Notes: a model not told the origin generated them from the letters alone. A stretch of DNA of 64,000 nt from Streptomyces sp. A012304 (GCF_026008495.1 NZ_BQUN01000004.1:16635-80634); one strand, 5' to 3'; numbered from the stretch's first letter, positions 53,016 to 62,181 are shown. Numbers and translations: made by a program.

Positions 53016-53044
53016 AACGGCGTTCGGCGTGGCATGCTGGCCCG

Positions 53045-53689
53045 ATGGCATCTCCCGCTCCCCGCGCCCCTCTTGCCGAACGGATCGAGGAACTCCTCGC
53101 CCCCGGCGGCCCGTTGCCGATCGTGGCGGCCGGCGACCCGGTGCTGCGCGCCGGTACCGAGCGCTACGACGGGCAGCTCGACCCCGCGCTGCTGGCCCGT
53201 TTCGTCGAGGCCCTGCGCGTCACCATGCGGGCGGCGCCGGGCGTGGGCCTGGCCGCCCCGCAGGTCGGGGTGGAGCTGCGGATCGCGGTGATCGAGGACC
53301 CGGCACCGGTGCCCGAGGAGGTGCGTCTGGCCCGGGGCCGGGTGCCGCAGCCGTTCCGGGTCCTGGTGAACCCCTCCTACGAGCCCGTGGGCGCCGGCCG
53401 GGCCGCGTTCTTCGAGGGCTGTCTGAGCGTGCCGGGCTGGCAGGCGGTGGTGGCCCGGCACGCCGAGGTGCGGCTCAGGGGCGAGGACGAGCACGGCCGT
53501 CCCCTGGACGAGGTGTTCGGGGGGTGGCCCGCCCGCATCGTGCAGCACGAGACGGACCATCTCGACGGCGTGCTCTACCTGGACCGGGCCGAGCTGCGGT
53601 CGCTCTCCGCCCAGCAGACGGTGGTGGAGCGCTGGGCGCAGCCGACGCCGGTCCAGGCGGCCGAGGCCCTCGGTTTCGAGTTGCCGTGA
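53045..53689 (+). CDS. def: Peptide deformylase
   Basis: A 214-residue metal enzyme removing the N-formyl group from nascent proteins. All three family motifs are present: GVGLAAPQ near 66, EGCLSVPG with C126, and QHETDHL with H168, E169 and H172. Streptomyces carries several deformylases; this copy is next to redox genes. The ATG at 53045 has a poor ribosome site. It converges on the flavin oxidoreductase with a 6-nt gap. Confidence 0.93.
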   Translation: MASPAPRAPLAERIEELLAPGGPLPIVAAGDPVLRAGTERYDGQLDPALLARFVEALRVTMRAAPGVGLAAPQVGVELRIAVIEDPAPVPEEVRLARGRVPQPFRVLVNPSYEPVGAGRAAFFEGCLSVPGWQAVVARHAEVRLRGEDEHGRPLDEVFGGWPARIVQHETDHLDGVLYLDRAELRSLSAQQTVVERWAQPTPVQAAEALGFELP

Positions 53690-53695
53690 GGGATC

Positions 53696-55114
53696 TCAGG
53701 TGTCCCGGAGCGCCTCCAGCAGCCGCAGCCACACCTCGCTGATCGTCGGGTAGGACGGGACCGCGTGCCAGAGGCGGGCGATCGGCACCCGGCCGGCCAC
53801 GGCGATCGTCGCGGAGTGGATCAGCTCACCCACGCCGGGGCCGACGAAGGTGACACCGCGCAGGATCTCGTCCTCCAGGTCGACGACCATGCGGGCGCGT
53901 CCCTTGTAGCCGTCGGCGTACAGGCCCGCCCCGGCCACCGAGGACAGCTCGACGTCGACGGCGCGGACGCGGTGTCCGGCCTGTTCCGCCTCCGCGAGGG
54001 AGAGGCCCACGGAGGCGGCCTCCGGGTCGGTGAAGACGACCTGGGGGACGGCGTGGTGGTCGGCGGTGGCGGCGTGCGCGCCCCACGGGCCAGAGTCCAG
54101 GTCCGCCGTCCCGGAGGCGCGGGCGGCGATGGCGGCGCCCGCGATCCGGGCCTGGTACTTGCCCTGGTGGGTGAGGAGGGCGCGGTGGTTGACGTCGCCG
54201 ACCGCGTACAGCCAGTCGCTGCCGACGACGCGCAGGCTGTCGTCGACGGTGAGCCAGGAGCCCGGTTCCAGGCCGACGGTGTCGAGGCCGATGTCGTCGG
54301 TGCGCGGGGCGCGGCCGGTGGCGAAGAGGATCTCGTCGGCCTCGACGCGGTCGCCGGTGTCGGTGCGGACCACGACCGTGCCGTCGTGGCGCGACACCGA
54401 CGCGACGGAGGTGCCCGTACGCACGTCGGCGCCGGCCTCGGTCAGCGCCTCGGCGACCAGTTCGCCGGCGAAGGGCTCCATCCGGTTCAGCAGCCCCTTG
54501 CCGCGCACCAGGACCGTGACCCGCGCGCCGAGCGCCTGCCAGGCGGTGGCCATCTCGGTGGCGACGACGCCGCCGCCGACCACGACGAGGCGGTCCGGGA
54601 CGGACTGCGCGCTCGTCGCCTCCCGGCTGGTCCACGGCCGGACCTCGTCGAGGCCCGGCAGATCGGGCAGGACGGCGCGGCTGCCGGTGCACACGGCGAC
54701 GGCGTGCCGGGCGGTGAGGACCTTGTCCCCCACCGTCACCGTGCGGGGCCCGGTCAGCCGCCCCTGACCTCGGTACAGGTCGGCGCCTATGCCGTCCAGC
54801 CAGCCGACCTGGCCGTCGTCCTTCCAGTCCGAGGTGTAGTGGTTGCGGTGGGCGAGGACCGCGGACGCGTCCAGGGGCCCCTGCACCGCCTGGCGCAGGC
54901 CGGGCAGGCGGCGGGCGTCGGCGCGGGCGATGACCGGGCGCAGCAGGGCCTTGCTGGGCATGCAGGCCCAGTACGAGCACTCGCCGCCGACCAGCTCGCT
55001 CTCCACGACCGCGGTGGTGAGGCCGGCCGCGCGGGTGCGGTCGGCGACGTTCTCCCCCACGGGCCCGGCCCCGAGCACCACGACGTCGTACGCGATGGTT
55101 TCCGTTTCCGTCAT
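53696..55114 (-). CDS. Pyridine nucleotide-disulfide oxidoreductase family protein
   Basis: A 472-residue class I flavin disulfide reductase-like protein: FAD motif VVVLGAGPVGENVADR, redox pair C46-SYWA-C51, NAD motif LVVVGGGVVATEMATAWQALG and the dimerisation domain at the C-terminus. The usual catalytic HPTxxE near the end reads YPTISE, so the active-site His is replaced by Tyr, as in some mercuric-reductase-like and orphan members. The substrate is unknown. It diverges from the thioredoxin gene. Confidence 0.88.
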   Translation of the reverse strand: MTETETIAYDVVVLGAGPVGENVADRTRAAGLTTAVVESELVGGECSYWACMPSKALLRPVIARADARRLPGLRQAVQGPLDASAVLAHRNHYTSDWKDDGQVGWLDGIGADLYRGQGRLTGPRTVTVGDKVLTARHAVAVCTGSRAVLPDLPGLDEVRPWTSREATSAQSVPDRLVVVGGGVVATEMATAWQALGARVTVLVRGKGLLNRMEPFAGELVAEALTEAGADVRTGTSVASVSRHDGTVVVRTDTGDRVEADEILFATGRAPRTDDIGLDTVGLEPGSWLTVDDSLRVVGSDWLYAVGDVNHRALLTHQGKYQARIAGAAIAARASGTADLDSGPWGAHAATADHHAVPQVVFTDPEAASVGLSLAEAEQAGHRVRAVDVELSSVAGAGLYADGYKGRARMVVDLEDEILRGVTFVGPGVGELIHSATIAVAGRVPIARLWHAVPSYPTISEVWLRLLEALRDT

Positions 55115-55164
55115 GGGGTCAGTCTGGTGGGTGGTGTGCGGGGAGGCCACACGGGTAGGGGCGC

Positions 55165-55190
55165 GGAATACGCGACCGGCCGCACGTGTT
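55165..55190 (+). promoter_or_regulatory. SigR-type promoter of the thioredoxin gene
   Basis: GGAAT (55165-55169) and GTT (55188-55190) are separated by exactly 18 nt, the SigR consensus. A 6-bp inverted repeat CCGCAC/GTGCGG overlaps its end (55180-55196). The thioredoxin ATG is 67 nt downstream. Confidence 0.85.
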
Positions 55191-55256
55191 GTGCGGACGG
55201 CTTCACCCCATGTCAGGAGCCCCTGGCAGGAAGCACCGGGAAGAGGGAATCAGGCC

Positions 55257-55649
<393 letters not shown>

Positions 55650-55668
55650 CTCCTACAGGGAGCAGTTC

Positions 55669-57108
55669 CTAGAAGGGGTACGGCGCCACGTCGGCGCGCA
55701 CCGTCGTCCAGCGCAGCTCGGTGAAGGCCTCCAGGTTGGCCTCGCCGCCGAACCGGGCGCCGGTGCCGGAGGCGGCGATGCCGCCGAAGGGGGCGACGGC
55801 CTCGTCGTTCACCGTCTGGTCGTTGATGTGCACGATGCCGGTCGGGATGCGCTCGGCGAGGTCGAGGCCGCGGGCGGCGTCACGGGTGACGATGCCCAGG
55901 GAGAGGCCGTAGGAGCCGGCGGCGGCCAGGGCGGCGGCCTCGTCCGGGGTGGTGAAGGAGCGTACGGGGGCCACCGGGCCGAAGACCTCCTCCGCGTAGG
56001 CGGGGGTGTGGTCGTCGACGCCGGCGAGGACGGTCGGGCGGTAGAAGAGGCGTTCGTGCCTGCCGCCCGCCACGAGTTTCGCGCCGGCCGCCGTGCTGGC
56101 CTCCACCAGGCCGTGCACCTTGCCGAGCTGGCCGTCGTCGATGAGCGGGCCGAGGTGGACCTGGGCCCGGTGCGGGTCGCCGACGGCCAGCGACTCCGCC
56201 TTCGCGGCCAGCCGCTCGACGTACTCCTCGTAGAGGGAGGCGTGCACGAGGTGGCGGCCGGTGGTCATGCAGATCTGGCCCTGGTGGAAGAAGGAGCCCC
56301 AGGCCGCGGTGGAGATCACCGCGTCGAGGTCGGCGTCCTCCAGCACGACCAGGGCGGAGTTGCCGCCGAGCTCGAGGTGGGCGCGCTTGAGGTGGCGTCC
56401 GGCGGCCTCGCCGACCGACCGGCCGGCGGCGGTGGAGCCGGTGAAGGAGATGACCGGGACGCGCGGGTCGGCGACCAGCGCCGCGCCGGTGTCGGCGCCG
56501 CCGGGCAGCACGTGCAGCAGGCCCTCGGGAAGGCCGGCCTCGGCGAAGACCGCGGCCAGCGACAGTCCGCCGCACACCGCGGTGCGCGGGTCCGGCTTGA
56601 GCACCACCGCGTTGCCGAGCGCCAGCGCGGGCGCCACGGAGCGGATGGACAGGATCAGCGGCGCGTTGAACGGCGAGATCACCCCGACGACACCGACCGG
56701 GACCCGCCGGGTGTAGGACAGCCGGGGCGCCTCGCTGGGCAGCACCTGCCCGGCCGGGCGGGAGGCGAGGGCGGCGGCCTCGTAGCACTCCTGGGCGGCG
56801 ACGTGCAGTTCGAAGTCGGCCTTGCCGACGATGGAGCCCGACTCGCGCACCAGCCAGTCGCGCAGTTCGTCGGCGTGCGCGGCGAACAGGTCGCCGGCCT
56901 TGCGCAGCACGCCGGCGCGCACGAAGTGGGGCATGCGGGCCCACTCGGCCTGGGCGGCGCGGGCCGCCTCGGTGGCCGGGGCGACGTCCTCGGCGGCGGC
57001 CAGGACGACCGTGGCGAGGGTGTCGCCGGTGGCGGGCTCGGTGACGGTGTACCGGGGGCCCGTCAGGGCACCGCGGGACTGCCAGGTCGTGGGGTCGAGC
57101 AACGGCAT
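55669..57108 (-). CDS. Aldehyde dehydrogenase (benzaldehyde/vanillin dehydrogenase-like)
   Basis: A 479-residue NAD(P) aldehyde dehydrogenase with catalytic E246 (LELGGNS) and C280 (GQICMTTG), and cofactor region VISPFNAPLILSIRS. The close family is aromatic-aldehyde dehydrogenases. It follows a LacI regulator on the same strand, and a LacI-type palindrome lies 119-130 nt upstream of its start. It is a different paralogue from the truncated enzyme at the left edge. Confidence 0.9.
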   Translation of the reverse strand: MPLLDPTTWQSRGALTGPRYTVTEPATGDTLATVVLAAAEDVAPATEAARAAQAEWARMPHFVRAGVLRKAGDLFAAHADELRDWLVRESGSIVGKADFELHVAAQECYEAAALASRPAGQVLPSEAPRLSYTRRVPVGVVGVISPFNAPLILSIRSVAPALALGNAVVLKPDPRTAVCGGLSLAAVFAEAGLPEGLLHVLPGGADTGAALVADPRVPVISFTGSTAAGRSVGEAAGRHLKRAHLELGGNSALVVLEDADLDAVISTAAWGSFFHQGQICMTTGRHLVHASLYEEYVERLAAKAESLAVGDPHRAQVHLGPLIDDGQLGKVHGLVEASTAAGAKLVAGGRHERLFYRPTVLAGVDDHTPAYAEEVFGPVAPVRSFTTPDEAAALAAAGSYGLSLGIVTRDAARGLDLAERIPTGIVHINDQTVNDEAVAPFGGIAASGTGARFGGEANLEAFTELRWTTVRADVAPYPF

Positions 57109-57226
57109 GACGGCTCTCCGATCAGTCACGCGGGACTCACTCGGGGAGTGGAGGTCCCGTGCGGTTCGCCGCCGGTTCGGCGGCCGCGTTGCGGGATGCG
57201 GCGATCCGGAACGCATCCCTATCTGG

Positions 57227-57238
57227 TTGAGCGCGCAA
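57227..57238. promoter_or_regulatory. LacI-type operator before the aldehyde dehydrogenase
   Basis: TTGAGCGCGCAA is an imperfect palindrome (TTG/CAA ends, GCGC centre) typical of LacI/GalR sites, in the gap between the LacI stop and the dehydrogenase start. Confidence 0.6.
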
Positions 57239-57272
57239 CATCCTAGTCATGTCGTACGCGCGTGCGGAGGGT

Positions 57273-58322
57273 TCAGGTGGAGTCGCGGTGCACCACGGTG
57301 GCGCCGAGCAGTTCGTGCGACTCGGGTGCCGCGCCCGGGTTGCGGACCGCCCGGTCCACCAGCTCGGCGAGATCGCGGCCGGAGGGCAGCGCGATCCGGA
57401 CGGTGCTCAGCCGGGGGCGCAGCAGCCGGCCCAGCATGAGGTCGTCCGCACCGATGACGGCCGTGTCCTCGGGGACGCGCACGCCGGCGTCCTGGAGGGC
57501 GCGCATCAGCAGCATGGCGTACTCGTCGTTGTAGGCGAAGACCGCGTCGAGGCCGAGGGCGGGCCAGCGGGCCGCGAGGTCGGCCGCCGAGTCCTCGGTG
57601 TAGGCGAGGGACAGTTCCGTGACGGTGGCGTCGGTGCCGTGCAGGGCGGCGCGGACGCCGGCGAGCCGGGGCACGGAGAACATGTCCATGCCGCGCTCCT
57701 CGGGCACGACGACGCCGACGCGGCGGCGGCCGCGTGCGTACAGGTGCCGCGCGGCGCTGCGGCCGGCCCCCGCGTGGTCCAGGAGCAGGGCGTGGGCGCC
57801 CTCGACGGGCTCGGAGCTGAGGGTCACGACGGCGCGGGCCCCGGACCGCTTGAGCACGGCCACGCCCTGCGGGCCGAGCCCGGGGCCCGGCACCAGGACG
57901 GCGACCGGCCGCAGTTCGGCCCAGGCGCGCGCGGCGTCGTCCCCGCGCAGGCCGCTGGCGCCGTACTGGACGACGGTGTAGTCGAGGCGGCTGAGGGCGC
58001 CCTGGAAGTCGTGCACGAACTGGCTGTAGAGGGGGCCCGCCGGGACGGGCGGGGCGGGCATCAGCACCATCCGGCTGTGTCCGGCGCGCAGGCTGCGGGC
58101 GGCCGCGTGCGGCACGTACCCGAGGTCCTTGGCGGCCTGGTGGACCCGTCGGCGGGTGGGCTCGCTGATCCGTACGGCGCTGGTGTTGTTCAGGACGTAG
58201 GAGACGGTCGCGCGCGAGACGCCGGCCAGGCGGGCCACGTCGGCGCTCGTGGGCACGGGGCGCGGCACCGACGACGCTGTCGGCGCGGGCTTGTTCGGTA
58301 TCTGCACCATGACGTACCGCAT
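57273..58322 (-). CDS. LacI-family transcriptional regulator
   Basis: A protein of up to 349 residues with the helix-turn-helix TSADVARLAGVSRATVSYVLNN, hinge HAAARSLRAGHS and a periplasmic-binding-like domain. The ATG at 58322 and ATG at 58310 are both possible; neither has a strong ribosome site. It likely controls the downstream aldehyde dehydrogenase gene through 57227-57238 (inference). The 98 bp up to the TetR stop include TTGTTTAACGAA at 58377, a possible auto-site. Confidence 0.88.
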   Translation of the reverse strand: MRYVMVQIPNKPAPTASSVPRPVPTSADVARLAGVSRATVSYVLNNTSAVRISEPTRRRVHQAAKDLGYVPHAAARSLRAGHSRMVLMPAPPVPAGPLYSQFVHDFQGALSRLDYTVVQYGASGLRGDDAARAWAELRPVAVLVPGPGLGPQGVAVLKRSGARAVVTLSSEPVEGAHALLLDHAGAGRSAARHLYARGRRRVGVVVPEERGMDMFSVPRLAGVRAALHGTDATVTELSLAYTEDSAADLAARWPALGLDAVFAYNDEYAMLLMRALQDAGVRVPEDTAVIGADDLMLGRLLRPRLSTVRIALPSGRDLAELVDRAVRNPGAAPESHELLGATVVHRDST

Positions 58323-58420
58323 CTTGGCAGAAGCGGGGACCGGTTTTCCGGGCGGGGGTGACGCTCAATTCGTCAGTTGTTTAACGAAGTTGGCCGCGAC
58401 GGGCGTCTTCGCGCGGGGCG

Positions 58421-59086
58421 TCACCGGTCGCGGCGCTCGCCCGTCACCCGGTCCACCAGGTCGATCCAGCCGGCTTCCAGCCGCTCCAGCGGCAGGCCGC
58501 ACTGCCGCGTCAGATGGTGGACGAGGACCGGGTTGAGGTAGCCCATCAGCGTGTGGGCGAGCAGTTCGCCGTCCGCGTCCGGCACCGCCTGGCGCAGCAG
58601 CAGCACCAGATGGCCGTGGAGCACGCGGCGGGCCGGTGCGGCGAAGCGGCGGTCGGCGTCGGCCTCGGCGGCCAGTTGCAGATCCAGTTCGTCCGTCGAG
58701 CGCCGCAGCATCGCGACACCGAAGGCCCGCAGCCGCTCGGTGGGCGGCGCGCCGGGCCCGAGCGGCGGCGGGCCGCTGAGGAAGGCCGCCTGGAATGTGC
58801 GCTCCGAGTGGTCGAGCAGGGCCATGAGCAGTCCGGTACGGTCGCCGAACCGGCGGAAGACGGTGCCCTTGCCGACGTTCGCCGCGGCGGCCACCGCCTC
58901 CATCGTCACCGCTGCCGCGCCGTGCTCGGCGACCAGCTGGGCGGCGGCGCACAACAGCCGGGCCCGGTTGCGGGCCGCGTCGGCACGCAGGCAGGGCTCG
59001 TCCTCGGCGGACGACCCGAGCTGGAGCAGCTCGGGCTCACCGGCGTTTTCCTGAGACTTCGGGAAGGGCGGCAGCGCGGCGGACAT
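58421..59086 (-). CDS. TetR-family regulator
   Basis: A 221-residue TetR protein: helix-turn-helix LLCAAAQLVAEHGAAAVTMEAVAAAANVGKGTVFRRFGDR by segments, then a C-terminal ligand domain. It is divergent from the FMN reductase gene; two matching palindromes in the 117-bp gap are its likely sites. The ATG at 59086 gives the usual short pre-HTH arm with an extra acidic stretch. Confidence 0.9.
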   Translation of the reverse strand: MSAALPPFPKSQENAGEPELLQLGSSAEDEPCLRADAARNRARLLCAAAQLVAEHGAAAVTMEAVAAAANVGKGTVFRRFGDRTGLLMALLDHSERTFQAAFLSGPPPLGPGAPPTERLRAFGVAMLRRSTDELDLQLAAEADADRRFAAPARRVLHGHLVLLLRQAVPDADGELLAHTLMGYLNPVLVHHLTRQCGLPLERLEAGWIDLVDRVTGERRDR

Positions 59087-59106
59087 GAAAACAGCGTAAA
59101 GCACCG

Positions 59107-59133
59107 GGAATGAAACTGGACCACGGTCCGGTT
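59107..59133 (+). promoter_or_regulatory. SigR-type promoter of the FMN reductase gene
   Basis: GGAAT (59107-59111) and GTT (59131-59133) have a 19-nt spacer, an accepted SigR spacing. The first TetR palindrome fills the spacer, so a bound repressor would block the polymerase. Confidence 0.6.
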
Positions 59134-59167
59134 AGGGTGATACAAACATAAACGGACCCCGGTCCGT
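59116..59167. promoter_or_regulatory. Twin TetR operators
   Basis: CTGGACCACGGTCCGG (59116-59131) and ACGGACCCCGGTCCGT (59152-59167) share GGACC-N2-GGTCC. The second has perfect 7-bp arms. Their centres are 36 bp apart, between the divergent TetR and FMN reductase genes. Confidence 0.8.
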
Positions 59168-59203
59168 ATCGTTACGGCACTGTTTCAGCCTCTGGGAGTA
59201 TCC

Positions 59204-59767
59204 ATGTCTGTTCGTATCCTCGCGCTCGTCGGCAGCCTCCGCGCCGGCTCGACCAACCGCCAGCTCGCGGAGGCCGCCATCAAGGTCGCGCCCGAGGGCA
59301 CCGAGGTGGAGCTCTTCGAGGGCCTGGCCGACATCCCGTTCTACAACGAGGACATCGACGTCGAGGGCAGCGTCCCGGCCGCCGCCGTCAAGCTGCGCGA
59401 GGCCGCCCAGGCCGCCGACGCCTTCCTGCTCTTCTCGCCGGAGTACAACGGCACCATCCCGGCCGTGCTGAAGAACGCCATCGACTGGCTGTCCCGCCCG
59501 TACGGCGCCGGCGCCTTCGGCGGCAAGCCGGTCGCCGTGGTGGGCACCGCCTTCGGCCAGTACGGCGGCGTGTGGGCGCAGGACGAGGCCCGCAAGGCCG
59601 TGGGCATCGCCGGCGGCAAGGTGATCGAGGACCTCAAGCTCTCCATCCCGGGCTCCCTGACCCGTTTCGCCGAGACCCACCCGGTGGACGACGCCGAGGT
59701 CGCCGCCCAGCTGACCGAGGTCGTGGCCCGGCTGCACGGCCACGCGGGCGAGACCGCGGCCGCCTGA
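59204..59767 (+). CDS. NADPH-dependent FMN reductase
   Basis: A 187-residue flavodoxin-like reductase: phosphate loop GSLRAGSTNRQLAEAA, FLLFSPEYNGTIPAVLKNAIDWLSRP by segments, and GTAFGQYGGVWAQ. Such enzymes reduce quinones, azo compounds or chromate using NAD(P)H. It is controlled by the adjacent TetR protein over twin palindromes and possibly by SigR. It ends at a 15-bp terminator. Confidence 0.9.
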   Translation: MSVRILALVGSLRAGSTNRQLAEAAIKVAPEGTEVELFEGLADIPFYNEDIDVEGSVPAAAVKLREAAQAADAFLLFSPEYNGTIPAVLKNAIDWLSRPYGAGAFGGKPVAVVGTAFGQYGGVWAQDEARKAVGIAGGKVIEDLKLSIPGSLTRFAETHPVDDAEVAAQLTEVVARLHGHAGETAAA

Positions 59768-59786
59768 GCCGGAAGGCCGTAGCCGC

Positions 59787-59819
59787 ACGAAGGGGTCCGG
59801 AGCATCCGGACCCCTTCGT
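59787..59819 (+). terminator. Strong terminator of the FMN reductase gene
   Basis: Perfect 15-bp arms (59787-59801 and 59805-59819) close on a GCA loop, 20 nt after the stop. Confidence 0.85.
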
Positions 59820-59829
59820 CGTGGACGGG

Positions 59830-59965
59830 TCGCCGCCGGCTCCCTGACTCCCGGTTCCCGGCGCCCCCGGTCCCCGGCACCCGGCCTCCTGACTCCCGGG
59901 CCTCCTCCCGGCCCCCGGTTCCCGGCGCCTGGCTCCCGGTCTCGCGGCTCCCGGCTCTCCGAGGA
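59830..59965. repeat. C-rich degenerate repeat tract
   Basis: About 135 bp built from variants of CTCCCGG, GACTCCCGG and GGTTCCCGGCGCC, each recurring several times. It fills the gap between the FMN reductase terminator and the FkbM gene. It carries no convincing reading frame. Confidence 0.75.
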
Positions 59966-60031
59966 GACCGGTGTGGCGAATGTGGGCCGAGGGGGCGACC
60001 GCGGTCCCTCCCGTCTGATAGGGGTGGCGGG

Positions 60032-60976
60032 ATGCAGACCCTTTACCGACGACTGCTCCGGCTGCTGCCCCGCCTCGGCGTCCGGGTGACCGACCTCGCC
60101 CCGGGAGCGGCGATGGTCTCCCGGTCCGCCGCCCGCCTCTCGGTCACCGCCGCGGACCGGAGCACCTGGATCGTGCGCCGCACGAAGAACGGCGCGCCGC
60201 CGCAGGGCGAGGGCAGCGCCGTCCGGCTCGGCGACAGCGGCGGCGTCCTCCTGCTGGACGCGGCGGCGCGGCGGGACGAGCGCGGACTGCAACTGGCGGC
60301 CGCCGAGTACCTGTGCACCCACCACGTGGCCGCGATGCTGGAGCGGTACGCCGTGAACTGCGTCTTCGACGTCGGGGCCAACACCGGCCAGTACGCCCGG
60401 CGGCTGCGCCGGCTCGGCTACACCGGCCGGATCGTCTCCTTCGAGCCCGCCCCGGAGGCCTTCGCCCGGCTGGAGCGGGCCGCCGCCGACGACCCCGACT
60501 GGCGGGTGCACCCCTTCGCCCTGGGCCGCGCGGACACCGCCGCCGCACTGCACACCGGCTGGAAGACCATGAACTCGCTGCTCGCGCCCAGCGACTACGG
60601 CAAGGGCCGCTACGGACGGTTCGCCACCTCCGACACCCAGGAGATCCCGGTGCGCCGGCTGGACGGCGTCATCGACGAGGCGCTGGCGGGCCTGCCTGAA
60701 CCGCGCCCCTTCCTCAAGATGGACACCCAGGGCTACGACCTGGAGGTGTTCGCGGGCGCCGGGGAGCGGATCGCGGACTTCCTCGGTCTTCAGTCGGAGG
60801 TGGCCGTGCTGCGCCTGTACGAGGGCAGCCCGTCGATGGCCGAGTCGATCGCCGCGTACGAGGGGGCCGGCTTCGGCATCACCGGGATGTACCCGGTGAC
60901 GCGCGAGGCGGCGACGGGGCGGGTGGTGGAGTTCGACTGCGTGATGATGCGGGCGGACGCGGCGCCTACACCGTAG
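60032..60976 (+). CDS. FkbM-family methyltransferase
   Basis: A 314-residue SAM-dependent O-methyltransferase-like protein: VFDVGANTGQYARRLRRLG near residue 112 is the SAM loop, IVSFEPAPEAF the acidic loop, and LKMDTQGYDLEVF the late FkbM motif. An N-terminal 100-residue extension is basic. Related proteins methylate sugars or polyketides; no biosynthetic neighbours exist here. It overlaps the convergent TerC gene by 11 bp. Confidence 0.9.
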   Translation: MQTLYRRLLRLLPRLGVRVTDLAPGAAMVSRSAARLSVTAADRSTWIVRRTKNGAPPQGEGSAVRLGDSGGVLLLDAAARRDERGLQLAAAEYLCTHHVAAMLERYAVNCVFDVGANTGQYARRLRRLGYTGRIVSFEPAPEAFARLERAAADDPDWRVHPFALGRADTAAALHTGWKTMNSLLAPSDYGKGRYGRFATSDTQEIPVRRLDGVIDEALAGLPEPRPFLKMDTQGYDLEVFAGAGERIADFLGLQSEVAVLRLYEGSPSMAESIAAYEGAGFGITGMYPVTREAATGRVVEFDCVMMRADAAPTP

Positions 60977-61940
60977 AGCCGTCCGTGGCGGCGGCCTCCT
61001 CCTGGCGCTTGGCGGCCCGCAGGCTGGTGACGGTCGTCACGGCGAGGACGAGCACGATGAAGGAGAGCGAGAAGGGGATGCTGATCTCGGGGACGTGGAC
61101 CCCGGACTCGTGCAGGGCGTGCAACAGCAGTTTGACGCCGATGAAGCCGAGGATGATCGACAGGCCGTAGCTGAGGTGGACCAGCTTCTTCAGCAGGCCG
61201 CCGATGAGGAAGTACAGCTGCCGCAGACCCATCAGCGCGAACGCGTTGGCGGTGAACACGATGTACGGGTCCTCGGTCAGACCGTAGATCGCGGGGATGG
61301 AGTCGAGGGCGAACAGGACGTCCGTGGAGCCGATCGCCAGCATCACCACCAGCATCGGGGTCATGACCCGCTTGCCGTTCTGCTCGATCCACAGCTTGGT
61401 GCCGTGGTAGCGGTCGGCCACGCCGAACCGGCGCTCGACGGCCTTGAGCAGCTTGTTCTCCTGGTACTCCTCGTCGTGGCCGTCCTTGCGGGCGTCCTGG
61501 ATCAGCTTCCAGGCGGTCCAGATCAGGAACGCGCCGAAGAGGTAGAACACCCAGGAGAACGTCGAGATGATCGCCGCGCCGAGCGCGATGAACACCGCGC
61601 GCAGCACCAGGGCCATCAGGACGCCCACCATCAGCACCCGCTGCTGGTACTGGGAGGGCACCGCGAACTTCCCCATGATGAGGACGAAGACGAAGAGGTT
61701 GTCCACGCTCAGCGACTTCTCGGTGATGTAACCGGCGAAGAACTCACCCGTCGGGCCCCCGCCGCCGAAGACGTACAGGCCCACTCCGAACGCGCAGGCC
61801 AGGAGGATCCAGACGACGGTCCAGGTGCCGGCCTCCTTGACCGACACGTCGTGAGGTCTGCGGCCGACGAAGAAGTCGACGGCGACCAGCGCGCACAGGG
61901 CGGCGACGGTCACCAGCCAGACGGAGACGGAAACGTTCAC
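60966..61940 (-). CDS. TerC-family membrane protein
   Basis: A 324-residue integral membrane protein with about eight helices. Acidic membrane residues typical of TerC are seen in EKSLSVDNLFVFVLIM and STDVLFALDSIPAIYG. TerC proteins function in metal (manganese) efflux and tellurite resistance. The GTG at 61940 has CAGGAG upstream. No yybP-ykoY riboswitch could be recognised in the leader, only a small TCGACA/TGTCGA hairpin at 61981-61996. A TerD-domain gene lies 1.2 kb away. Confidence 0.9.
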   Translation of the reverse strand: MNVSVSVWLVTVAALCALVAVDFFVGRRPHDVSVKEAGTWTVVWILLACAFGVGLYVFGGGGPTGEFFAGYITEKSLSVDNLFVFVLIMGKFAVPSQYQQRVLMVGVLMALVLRAVFIALGAAIISTFSWVFYLFGAFLIWTAWKLIQDARKDGHDEEYQENKLLKAVERRFGVADRYHGTKLWIEQNGKRVMTPMLVVMLAIGSTDVLFALDSIPAIYGLTEDPYIVFTANAFALMGLRQLYFLIGGLLKKLVHLSYGLSIILGFIGVKLLLHALHESGVHVPEISIPFSLSFIVLVLAVTTVTSLRAAKRQEEAAATDGSTV

Positions 61941-62181
61941 GGGTTGGTACTCCTGGTGCCTGTGTGAAGCCTGTGGGGTCTCGACAGCGTTGTCGACGTC
62001 CGGGACCCGCACCACCGCGAGGCGGTGAACAAAGGGTCATGAAATGGCAAGCTTCCTGGTCGGCCGGCGTGTCACCCGCCGGATGGCGGGCAGGTTCCGC
62101 CGGACGGCGGTGGTCCGGCGGGCGCGGGGTGGGCCGACCATGGGCGCACGAGCCGCCGCGTTCCCCGCGTGAGGAGAGACC

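Noticed and set aside
61941..62180. Possible manganese (yybP-ykoY) riboswitch upstream of TerC
   Set aside because: No conserved riboswitch core could be recognised; only a small hairpin is visible.
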